Assembly (NCBI GenBank): GCA_035041965.1
Contig: JAPYMA010000543.1
Span: 1-64,000 of the forward strand
Direction: 5' to 3'
DNA from: Anisakis pegreffii
Taxonomy: Eukaryota; Nematoda; Chromadorea; Rhabditida; Anisakidae
DNA: 64,000 nucleotides
Shown: piece after piece, positions 1 to 11,000 of the stretch
Position numbering within the stretch: the stretch's first letter is position 1
Layout: each line of letters begins with the position of its first letter
The notes under the pieces: model-generated
Seen by the model: only the letters and a program-made list of their open reading frames with translations
Database searches by the model: none
Told to the model about the DNA's origin: nothing
Made by a program: the position numbers and the translations under genes

Positions 1-1299
1 ACATTTTTAGCTGCTACGACCAACATGGCCGTTAGCAATATAGCGCAGGCAATCCTCAAGCTGGTACCACAGTTGCCGCATATTGAATTCTTATATTTGC
101 AGTCACTAACTAATGAACGTCTAACTTGTTCAGATAACTATTTGTGGGCTCCCTACCGCATGCCGGAGCTCATGAGTAGACTGGTGGATCTGCAATATTT
201 TCGCGATGATCAATTGCAATTTGCCCGTGACTACGTCAATAATCACATGGCTCACGACGGAAATGGATGTCACGAACGCAAAGCACTTGATCTTGTGTTA
301 TAAACCAAAACGGTACGGTTCATTTGCGGTACAATTGCAATGTTAGAACAATTTCTTTCATCGCTTGAAGATCACATCGAACGATGTATAATTGATGAAG
401 CTGGCCTCGTCCCAGAAGTACAATTGTTAACCCTCGTTTCGGCTATGCCCAATCTACGACAAGTATTCCTCACTGGCGATCTCCATCAACTTCCGGCTTA
501 TAAAGCTCACATTCCTGATGACCATCTGAAATATGGGTGCGACAGCGCCATCGCTAGTATAGCTCGGAGGAATGTTATCCCAATGTTGTCTCTCAATATT
601 TCGTACCGTTCCCACCCCTTCCTCACTTTCTGCCTATCCGAAACAGTATATAATGGTCAACTCAGACCGGGTATTTCCGCTGATGACCGTTCATTACTTA
701 TTCATTCTGATTTTCCCTTACCAATCCCATCTGTTCCCCTTGCACTTATTCACATATCTAGTTCTGATGTAATAAATACTTGGCAATCACGTTACAACCG
801 TGATCAAGAAGAAGCAGCAATTCACATTGCCCAGCGTCTCGCCCTCACTATTCCTCCAAATCAAATTACTATCATATGTTTCTACCTTGCGAGTCGTGAT
901 TATATTCGTTCTCAATTGGAAGGCACATCTATTGACTGTCACACCATCGACAGCTTCCAAGGTAAAGAAAATGATGTAATTATTCTTGTCACGACCCGTT
1001 CATATGACTATCGTGCCACTGATGATCAAGTTAAATTCTTTGCAGATCCTCAGCGCATTACCGTGGCGTTGTCCCGTGCCCGTCACGGACTTTTCATTAT
1101 AGCCGATTTCCCCATGTTACTGAAATATAACATCTGGCAGACATATTTGCGTCTAGCCACCCAAGAAACGCCTATAGTGAACCGACACTACGTTAGTGCC
1201 ATTTTCGACGAGGTTCACCGCAACCATCGTAATCTGTTGGTGGATGTGCATGGCCAACCTTTCCTGCCTCCCGACACTATCTATATTAATCGGAAATGA
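1..1299 (+). pseudogene. UPF1-like SF1 helicase segment, copy A (5' end outside window, one in-frame stop)
   Basis: Frame 1 is open from the first base to TGA at 1297-1299 except for a single TAA at 301-303. The product has SF1 helicase motifs in order: motif Ia (LAATTNMAVS, codons 3-12), motif II (IIDEAG, near 391-408), motif III (LTGDLHQLPAY), motif IV region, motif V (IDSFQGKENDVIIL, near 946-990) and motif VI (RITVALSRARHGLF). Walker A lies upstream of the window. Motifs V and VI are of the UPF1 type (AAA_12 family), not the Pif1 type of Helitrons. Copies of this kind are usually repetitive in nematode genomes, so a transposon or multicopy origin is likely but not shown. The single nonsense codon makes this copy a probable recent pseudogene; reading through it restores similarity on both sides, so it is not an intron. 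Confidence 0.75.
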
Positions 1300-3484
1300 C
1301 ATCAATATTGAATTCTCGTGAGTACTCCTGGTACTGCCGGTAAGCCACTTTATATCTTTCGACCAGAAACGGTCTTGCCGCAGGGTGGGAGGTGTAACCA
1401 AGTCGATTAATATTCTCAAAATATAAAATATAAAATCTAAGGAATTTCAGATATAACTCAAAGATGTGACAACATCGAATATCATTCTCAAAACATAAAA
1501 TATAAATCTGAAGAATTTCAGATATAACCAAACAGAACGATTGATATCTTCAAGTCGAATCTCAATGGCAAAAGATTCCCACAGACAAATCCTAAGCAGC
1601 AACAAAATATTGTGAGAAAATCTATTACAGGTCGGAAGTCAAGAATGGGTACTTAACGACAGAGCGCGAAGGAACGGGTCGGTCGGTCGGTCAGTTAATC
1701 AGTCAAGCAGTCAATTCAGTTCGTCAGCGTGTCACTCAATGATCATATTGAAATTATATTGAAGCCGTCAGAAGCAATATTCCGGAATTCATATTAATTG
1801 TATTAATCGAAATATATTCTGTGAAGAGATAATTGTTGTATGGGCCTAAGTAGGTCCTTTAGTTGTTACTGCCGACTATACTGTATGATTGAAAGATTAT
1901 ATTGTCAGAGTTATTGTATTGTTGAATTATATTTACGCTTCCGCTGCGGTTAATAATAAATCCTATACTAAATTCTCAATTGTATATCCACCGACTCCAT
2001 CCCATTTTCACTCTGATGACCTTCTGAAATATGGGTGCGACAGCGCCATCGCTAGTATAGCTCGGAGGAATGTTATCCCAATGTTGTCTCTCAATATTTC
2101 GTATCGTTCCCACCCCTTCCTCACTTTCTGCCTATCCGAAACAGTATATAATGGTCAACTCAGACCGGGTATTTCCGCTGATGACCGTTCATTACTTATT
2201 CATTCTGATTTTCCCTTACCAATCCCATCTGTTCCCCTTGCACTTATTCACATATCTAGTTCTAATGTAATAAATACCTGGCGATCACGTTACAACCGTG
2301 ATCAAGAAGAAGCAGCAATTCACATTGCCCAGCGTCTGGCCCTCACTATTGCTCCCAATCAAATCACTATTTTATGTTTCTACCTTGCGAGTCGTGATTA
2401 CATCCGCTCTCAACTGGATGGCACATCTATTGACTATCATACCATCGACAGCTTCCAAGGTAAAGAAAATGATGTAATTATTCTTGTCACGACGCGTTCA
2501 TATGACTATCGTGCCACAGATGACCAAGTTAAATTCTTTGCGGATCCTCAGCGCATTACCGTGGCGTTGTCCCGTGCACGTCATGGACTTTTCATTGTTG
2601 CTGATTTCCCCATGTTACTGAAATATAACATCTGGCAGACATATTTGAGTCTAGCCACCCAAGAAACGCCCATAGTCAACAGGCAATATGTTAATGCCAT
2701 TTTCGACGATGTTCACCGCAATCATCGTAATCTTTTGGTGGATGCGCATGGCCAACCATTCCTGCCTCCCGACACTATCTTCATTAATAGGAAATGGCAT
2801 CAATATTAAACTCTCGTAAGTACTCACGGTACTGCAGGTAAGCCAAGTTATATTTTTCGACCAGAGACGGTCTTGCCGCAGGGTGGGAGGTGTAACCAAG
2901 TCGAATATCATTCTCAAAACATAAAATATAAATCTAAAGAATTTCAGATATAACCCAAACAGAACGCTTGATATCTTCAATTCAAATCTCAAAGGCAAAA
3001 GATTCCCACAAACAAATCCTAAGCAACAACAAAATGTTATGAGAAAATCTATTACAGGTCGGAAGTGAAGCATGGTCACTTAAGGAGAGAAGTGCGAAAG
3101 AACGGGGTCGGTCGGTCGGTCAATTCATTCAGTCAGTCAGTCAATCAATCCAATAATTCAGTCCAAATAAGTCAGAAGTCAAGTGTAATGATCAGCCAAT
3201 ATATCAGCTCTCATTGAAGTCGTCAAGTGGTTAATCTATCATCAGTGATTCAGAAATATCTTAATTGTATTAAGTAATTGACTATATTCTGTGAAGACTA
3301 CATTACTGTTAGGACCTCCGTAGGTCCCCCATCTATTGTTGCCGACTGTATTGTAATCAATTGAAAAGTTATACTGTCATAATCATTGTATTGTTGAACT
3401 ATAATCACGCTTCCACTGTATTTGACAATAAATTCTATACTAAATTCTCAATTGCATATCCACCGACATACCTCATTTTCACTC
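516..3484 (+). repeat. Tandem duplication, two units of about 1.5 kb (helicase 3' part plus non-coding tail)
   Basis: Unit 1 covers about 516-2013 and unit 2 about 2014-3484. Both start at the same point in the helicase frame and end in a similar tail. The tail includes a GGTC/GGTCGGTC simple repeat (1677-1693 and 3106-3121) and a run ending in TTTTCACTC. In unit 1 the TTTTCACTC end is followed by the start of unit 2 (TGATGACC); in unit 2 it is followed by unrelated sequence. The coding halves are nearly identical; the tails differ more, with small indels. Confidence 0.8.
2014..2809 (+). pseudogene. UPF1-like helicase segment, copy B, 5' truncated
   Basis: From 2014 the DNA repeats copy A from 516 onward. 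The frame is open to TAA at 2807-2809 and keeps motifs IV, V and VI, but lacks motifs Ia, II and III. Upstream of 2014 the sequence is instead the tail of the first unit, so no complete helicase can be made here. The open frame runs back to 1889 through non-helicase sequence. Differences from copy A are few and many are third-position. The break point at 2014 matches the end of the second unit near 3484, which points to a tandem duplication. Confidence 0.75.
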
Positions 3485-3724
3485 AATCAATCGGTAAGAT
3501 GTCAATTTTATCAATACCACCAAACGAATACACCAATAACTGCTTATGTAATCAAAATCGCTCTATTGAACGCAAACCTGTCTGGGACTAAAGAATTTAG
3601 AAAATCATGTGATTAAAGAAAAAGTAACATGCTACTGGGCAAAGCTGAAGTGAACGTTGGTTTGAATATGGTTATCCGGGCAATATTGAGGAAAATGTTG
3701 GTCTTAGCATATTGATCATGATGG

Positions 3725-3865
3725 TAGTGTTCATCGGGGAGCGGTTTTTCGCACGAGGGGTGACCCCTCGGGGTTAAAATGGACAGGGAAGGGGGGGGTC
3801 CCCGCGAAAAAGTCGGGGAGCAAATTGCGCGGGGGGAGCGCTCCCGCGTTCCCCGACGAACACTA
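3725..3865. mobile_element. hAT-like MITE, 141 bp, GC-rich, exact 8-bp TSD
   Basis: The target-site duplication CATGATGG is at 3717-3724 and 3866-3873. The ends are inverted repeats: TAGTGTTCATCGGGGA on the left against TAGTGTTCGTCGGGGA (read from the right). An 8-bp duplication and TAGTG ends are hAT superfamily features. The interior is strongly GC-rich with runs of G, unlike the AT-rich surroundings. It has no coding capacity. Confidence 0.85.
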
Positions 3866-4212
3866 CATGATGGTGCTAACCAATTTTACATATTGTTCAA
3901 TGCAGATATGATGTAGTGAAGACAGCGGTTCAAATAAGTGAGCTGTCTCATAGAAATCTTCATTATTATTTGAAATAATCAACATCCCACAACAACACCT
4001 ACACTTTTCCGATGCTAGAGAATATAGATGATCCGATCGTGTCATAAAACCATCATGCTCTTGAATAAAGGCATTGGTGATCAAATTTGAGCAGTAAAAC
4101 TGAGCAGAAAATTAAGGAGCTGGAATCTGAACAAAAATTGAAAAACTTCCGAATAATACGTAATCCGAACACCATGGAGCTTCAATGGTCCTCTAGAAAC
4201 AATTTTCTCATC

Positions 4213-4895
4213 TTACGTCTCTCAGAATGTTATAATTTTGTACTTTAAACGATCCATTCGTTAATCGACTGGTACCAAAATCATCGAAAAAGGAGCAAAA
4301 AATTTCCCGGCCGAAAATTTCACAAAAAATGCTGACCATATCCCTCTCGACCTCAAAATTCGAAAAAATTTTCGAAAATTGAGAATTTGGGATGTCGAAA
4401 ATTCGGGATATCATACCTCAGCTCAGAATGAGCATTTCGAGACAATTCAAACGGTTTTGAGGCGAACTTGCCCATCTGAACAAGAATATCAAAGGAACTG
4501 TTCCGATCCATTCACAAAAACCCGCTTTTCGAGATTCTAAAATCCGCAAAAATCGTCATTTTAGGACTTTCGGCCGATGGACTCACGTTTCATAAATTTG
4601 GTATCAGTCGATCCGCAATGAGGCACTGAACGCAATGAAATACAAATTAGCTCAACAGCTATAGCCGTTCCTGTGTTCCAACCGCAAAGTATCGCTCCAC
4701 TCGACTTTGACTGTTCTTTTGTATGGTATCCCTGACCTCACGTCTCTCATGGATCCATAATTTTGCACTTTTTCTGGTCCTCTCGTCAAGCCGAACCGAT
4801 TTGTAGCGGTCTTATTGAAATAGAAGCAAAAATCATCCCGCTGAACTTCACAAAAATCCTGACCATACATATACCCTTTACGATCTTAAAATCCG
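4213..4895. repeat. Pair of diverged direct repeats (about 4213-4365 and 4740-4895)
   Basis: Both blocks start with ACGTCTCTCA and share, in the same order, stretches around ATAATTTTG, GGAGCAAAAA / GAAGCAAAAA, TTCACAAAAA and CTGACCATA. The rest is diverged by substitution and indels. No terminal repeats or target duplications were found. The surrounding region 3874-5050 shows no gene. Confidence 0.5.
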
Positions 4896-5060
4896 CATCT
4901 TCGAGATACTGATGGTGTTTCTACACGCTACTAGATGGAGTGACGCGAGGTTTCAAATTTTTCTATTAGAGAAGGGGATGTCGTGACGGTCAGCTCAAGC
5001 ACTTTACCATTCCAGTTGCCATCGCTCTGTGTAGTTACGTTCATGAATTTCCTCACTCAG

Positions 5061-5223
5061 TTTCTAGCTGATAGAAAGAAAGAGGAGCATGTATATGGCG
5101 AAGCGCTACTAAATACCATTGAAGAGTTCGATACGAAACCTGACACATGGCCGCCTGACGAAAAACAAAGATGGTTTTTTTCCAACTTAACGTGTTCTCC
5201 ACGGAAGAAAAAATTGAATATAA
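5061..5223 (+). CDS. Probable orphan exon of an unrecognised gene
   Basis: A 163-nt stretch sits between a good acceptor (TTTCCTCACTCAG) and a GT donor (ATAA|GTCAGA). It encodes 54 residues of ordinary, charged composition (e.g. DTKPDTWPPDEKQRWFF) without low complexity. The antisense frame is also open but is less protein-like. No adjoining exon was found on either side, so this could be a relic or part of a gene with distant exons. I do not recognise the family. Confidence 0.3.
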
Positions 5224-6450
5224 GTCAGAGACTGCAACCTTTTCTGTGCATATCACTAATTTTCGAACAATTATACTCATTCAAGCTTATTGGTCACATT
5301 GTAGGACTTACGCTGACATGCATTAGACGTCGCGTTATGAATGCTCTATTCGTTGTATTGCTTTTTCATTCCTTCTCTCTGCTAAACGACATCTGAAGGG
5401 TTTATCTTTCATAAACTCTGTCTCCTTTCGAGAGAATCTATCATCCTATTCGAGACTTCCCATTTGTTTTTTGTCTTATCGTCATGTTTTCCGGAAGAAT
5501 TTAACTCAATCCTCCAGATTTGTTACACTATACTTAAGACATGTGTGACAATCTTCCCATGAAATGTTCCACGACTTACGATTACTCATTTCAGTTGCAC
5601 ATTACTGAATCGCTAACAGTGTTTTGCACAAACAAATTTTCTAAACGGCTTCTCACTTCGATATTTCGCTAAGTTTTTAGTTCCTAACTGTGATGCAAAC
5701 AGTCATATTAAAACTAGAACCTATACTGCACCTGAGTTTCCGTCACGACAATCCTAAATCGACACTCACCGATCCTCTCAAGCTGTTTCGGTGTGATGTG
5801 TTAACACGCGGAAAGAAGTTTATGCAGCTGTCGCGCCACGCACCACTCATATTTTCAAATTTATCATAATCTCATCAAAGTTATGAACTTATGTACAAGT
5901 AAGAAATCCAAACTTGAGCCTGGATTTATCATGTGACATCCGGATAGTTTGTGCGGGGTTCTCTACGCACTTTGGGATTCTGTCTCAAGCATGGAACGAC
6001 ACCAAACCATGCCTAGCAATGCTTCCCTCCGTTATGCCTGGCGCGACAGTATCAAGCACGGAAGCACGAAGTAATCACATCAACAACAAAACGAAATCAT
6101 CATAAACAACAACAACAGGACAATCAAACAAATATTCGCATAAACACGAGATTTCAATGCACACATCCAATCGGACAATCCATAGCAAGATAATATGAAT
6201 AAATTGCCTCTCTACCTGCCTTTCTATTCCTCAAGTTATCATCTGAGCGCTTGAGTTATAAACTATGAGAAAAGTTCAAAAACATCTTATTGGGAACATA
6301 CATATCAACTCATTCCAACCCTGACAAGACCTCATGCTAGCGTCCAAGAAAAAATTCTAACTTCTACGCATACATCAAACCACAGCTACCCAATTCAACC
6401 CCAGCCCGAGATATAAGCTCTCGAAACTGGTCGATTCTTAGAAACAGAAG
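5224..6450. other. No gene seen
   Basis: AT-rich sequence with scattered short open frames. The segment near 5900-6070 is somewhat richer in GC. Nothing recognisable on either strand. Confidence 0.5.
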
Positions 6451-6451
6451 C

Positions 6452-8090
6452 GATGACTTATGAAGTACCTTATCACTACTCATGTTAGACAATAACTGCA
6501 CTGGCAAGGGAAATAAGGATAGCATAATAGATGTGTATGAATGCCGTCATGACACTAGCTAATAGATAAGCTTCGGCGAGTAACCACAAACACCTGAGCG
6601 ATTTCTCCTTATAACACATTCAACAGCACTGAAACTAAGCGATGTGACTTCATAAGCGTAGTCAATGGCCAACCCGAAACAATTCCCCCCTGTTAAGGGA
6701 AAGTGCGCACGGTGAGTCCGGGAACCCTCGTTACCCAAGCAAATGCCCGAAGGCACTACTCAGGCCAACTTACGCGCAGTCCCTAGCCCCGGTCAAATTG
6801 GCGCCTTTCCCGGGCCGGGAACGTCCTTATTATATTGTGCAGAAAGAATGCTAACGATACCCGGGCAAGTACCGCAGACATATTTTAAAACATTTCTCCC
6901 CGATTCGCCGAGAATGCCAGTAGGTGGGGAACACCTGTCGCATTTACCTTAACCTAGCCCCGCTTATTGGCAGCTCGACGGGTTGGGATCGCCCACGCAA
7001 CCAAAATTTGCTTTTTAAGAATGTCCATTGACTACACAAATGATATCGCATCAGCCTTATTCCATATGTCATTAAATAGTATTAAAACGAAGACGTTTTT
7101 CGAGTCACCACTCAGCAACTCGACTCTACAGGTGAGTGGTCCAGGCGAACTTTCCAGACCTACCGCTAACTTCATAAGGCTATTCATACCCTACGTTCAT
7201 GAAACTCAGTTTTATAAGGTTATTTTTCTTCCTTTGATATGCCAGTGTAGCTATCACAACAAAACTGAAGAGCCTATATTGCCTCTCCTCTCATTTAAAT
7301 GGATTTCTCAAAGTTATCAAGTACCTTATGAGCACTAGTGACAGACAATAACTGCACTGGCAAGGGAAATAAGGATTTCATCATAGAAATGTATGAATGC
7401 CATCATGACACTAGCTAATAGATAAGCTTCGGCGAGTAACCACAAACACCTGAGAGATTTCTCCTCATAGCACATTTGATAACATTGGAATTTTATTCCA
7501 GCTGTTATCAAACAGCACTACAAGGAGACGTTCTTCGAGTCACCAGTCAGCAACTCGACTCTACAGGATGAGTGGTCCATGCGAACTTTCCAGACCTACC
7601 GCTAACATCATAGAGCGATTCATACCCTACGTTAGTGAAACTCAATTTTTAGGGAATACTTTCTTCATTTGATATGCCAGTACAGCCATTACCAACACCT
7701 GATGATAGCTCTCCCAAAAACTAACTCATAAGTTATTTTCAATACGATAACTTTAGATCATTCGAGTGGATTGTATGAGGTTATCGAGTGTTTCAGTAGC
7801 ACAAGTGATGAATGATAACTACACTGGCAATAGACATAAGGAAATCATCATAGAATTGTATGAATGCCATCATGACACTAGCTAATAGATAAGCTTCGGC
7901 GAGTAACCACAAACACCTGAGACTTCGAGTCACCAGTCAGCGACTCGACTCTACAGGATGAGTGGTCCAGGCGAACTTTCCAGACCTATCGCTAACTTCA
8001 TGAGGCGATTCATACCCTACATTTGTGAAGCTCATTTTTATAGGGATATTTTTCTTCTTTTCATATGCCAGTGTAACTATTGTCAATACT
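6452..8090. repeat. Three-copy composite repeat (P and Q blocks)
   Basis: Block P occurs at about 6487-6597, 7342-7453 and 7812-7922. Block Q (from TTCGAGTCACCA) occurs at about 7098-7260, 7537-7690 and 7925-8080. They alternate P-Q-P-Q-P-Q. The spacers shrink: P-Q is about 500, 85 and 3 bp. P contains a 51-bp core, starting CATGACACTAG and ending ACACCTGAG, that is identical in all three copies. Q blocks are about 90 percent alike. No protein frame is conserved across the copies. Confidence 0.8.
6665..7000. other. GC-rich segment inserted in the first P-Q unit
   Basis: This stretch lies between block P and block Q of the first unit and has no counterpart in the other two. It is visibly GC-rich (CCCGGGCCGGG near 6807) against AT-rich flanks. 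Short inverted matches (CCAACCCG at both ends) hint at a mobile element, but no target duplication was found. Confidence 0.35.
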
Positions 8091-11000
8091 TGCTACAGTT
8101 CCTCCCGCAACAAAGTAAACAAATCTTCTCTTGCGTTACTCTACCTGTAAGGAGCGGCCAGTTCCGAGAGCTTGTTCCTGAGCTACGAGTTCACTATGTT
8201 ACTGCCATTGGGTTGTGCATAGATGACTAAGCTCTTCTCTGAATTGCATGCCTGAGATCTGGTCAGGTCAATCCAAGTCCAAGTCAAGTTTAATAGTTTT
8301 AAGTATGCTCAAAGTCAGATTCAAATCAAGGTCAGTTAATTTCAGACAATACCAAATCCGCTAAGCGATGCGTCAACTAATGGAAAAATTGCATTTTTGT
8401 CGTTTCAGAATTTAAATTCACAATCAGTGTGCTTCAATGGTCAAGCTAAGCCAAATCAATTTTGTGCCACTTAGAACTAAGTTAAATCAAATTGAGTGAA
8501 ATCTATCACAACTACCTCAATAGATATCAGCATATGTGTCAGTCTTGTATCTATGGTAGAGTCCAAAAGGTAATCCAGCCCATATTAGGGGGATTGATTA
8601 GGGAGGTGCACAAAATGAAAAAAGGAAGTTCAATTAGGTGGGACGGGCCATATCAATATGCAGTCCAAGTCCCTACCTCTGGATCCGGAGTTAAGCGGGT
8701 CACCACATGCCGCATCCCTCCTTCACCCTACCGCATCAGATAAAATATGATTCAAAATATTGATAACAATGATAAATGTACAAAATGAATAAACAAATAC
8801 ATAATGAAAACATTTCTGACAATGGTTAAAAACGAATACGATAGTATTTCTACAAATCATGTAATTTACAATGCAAACGAACAAATGAGAATCAAAATGT
8901 AATGAGTCAATTCAGATTTCACGAAATTTTCATTTTTCCATATGCAATTGTTTCAGATGAGATTTCTTCATTCCTGAGGGGACTGAATCGACGGTTCACA
9001 GAAAATAAATTGGAATATTATCAGAATATATGCATTGGTGTCACCCACAGTCCCTTCAAATGGGTAATAGAAATTTGTGGATATCGTAGAAAATATTTGA
9101 TAAATAGTGATAGTGATGGCTCATTAAATTTCCCTGTATATGTCATTACAAGAATAGAAACACATCACATTGAACAGTCATAACAATAACTCAAAATAAT
9201 AATGGCAATATAGTATGAATAATATAAACAATAAAATCAAAAAGCACTAAAACAGTCACCCAGTAAAGAAATAAGAGGTGCCATAAGTAACTCGAAAATC
9301 GCATGACATATGATAATTTCACAAACAATGATAAGCTTCATATCACTGGATATATAGAGCAATATCAGTGTCATGTAATCAAATACCCATCATGAGTTCA
9401 ATACAAACAAATTATGGCTAACAAATAATCAACAATATATACAAACATCCAATGCACAAAAATTTACAGATGAATGCATGAATGAAAGAATGAAGCATGC
9501 ATAAAATGTGGTCACTGACCACGACTCAATTTTATTTTGCAGTCCCTGAATTCGAAATGAAATGAAAATAAATGATGAAAAATAAGGTTATTTTATTTAT
9601 CATTTATTCTAATCCTAATGAAGTGAAAAATGATCAAAAAATAAAATCGAAACTCCTAACCTGGCGCTTCCTCGCGCCTTGGGGTCGTATTTGATAGTTA
9701 GATATGTGCTGTTGCTGTATAGATATTAGATATTGCCATCGTTTTGGATACTGATGTCGTATATTAGATTAGCACCCTGGTGTCGTATTACTGTAACTGT
9801 TGTCTGTTGCTAACACCACGACCGCCATCTGGCCATCAGCGTCGACCTTCGTGTCCGAATCCACCATCGTCGATCTTCGTGTCCATTGAAGTCAGTGTCA
9901 ACACAGTCATTCTATATAGAATTGAATAACGGTATAATGCTAACAAGATCATGTATCATTTCGACTAACTATTTGATAGTTTACATCAACACATCTGCCA
10001 CTGAATATTCATGCGATACATCATACTCACTGAATATACGCTAGGTTCACGTTAGATCGGAGAAAGTTAGCAAGACTGATTGACAATAAAGTCATTCCAA
10101 ACCACCAAATAACAAATTAAATCATCACAATTTGATCCAATTCCCAACCTTACACTGAAGTTACCGTAGCTTGTTATCAATGGATCTGACCAATGACGAA
10201 TAAGTTCACTGCCAACGTAGTCTGTTCGCTCGCTCGCTTCATAACTGCGCACGTCTGAAGCAATATTAAATAACTAATTCGCGGTTTTTGTCATATGCAG
10301 TTCAATACGATTCTTATGGTTAACACATTTATCATTCGCGCACGTTATTAACGTTCTACGCTAATATGGCGATGGTGATGATTTAAGAAGACATCACTTA
10401 TACTCCACCAAATGTTATCATATTTCAGCATTTAAATTAAATTCAAAGACTGGGTCCAGATGACCTTTCCATTCTCCACTCTTTAGAAGAAAATGGCCCT
10501 TTACTATATCTCCCACTAATCTATGTAATTATCGACCTATCAAACAATATGAAAATACTAGCCATGACAAATTGGAAGATTATTTGAACTCGAAACATTA
10601 AGGCGCAATGTCGGATCATATCAGAAAATACGTGAATCGACTAAAATCATGTATAACATATATAAACATACATCACGTACCACCGCTCAACCGCACAAAT
10701 CATACATAACCGAAGTAAATGAATATATCAATATTATGAGTAAGGCAGTCACTTTAACATGATCTGTGGTGATCAATTGGTAAGGTACCATTGACAGATC
10801 GATAGAATCCATAGAGAGCAGATTTATGATTAGAACGAGGAGGTCAACAAAGCATACACATATTATTATGCCATGCTACTAGCGACTGCATTCTAATATC
10901 AATGGAAAAAAGAATTGATATTTCTCATAAATGATTCTCAAGGATCTTAGAATCTGTTATATTCCAGAATGCGGATGATTTTCCGGAGAACGCTAACAAT

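Noticed and set aside
1..2809. Helitron helicase
   Set aside because: Motifs V and VI are UPF1-like rather than Pif1-like, and no Helitron ends (TC...CTRR hairpin) were seen.
6487..8090. rRNA, 5S or spliced-leader RNA array
   Set aside because: The three-copy repeat looked like a tandem RNA gene cluster, but neither the 5S nor the SL1 sequence is present on either strand.
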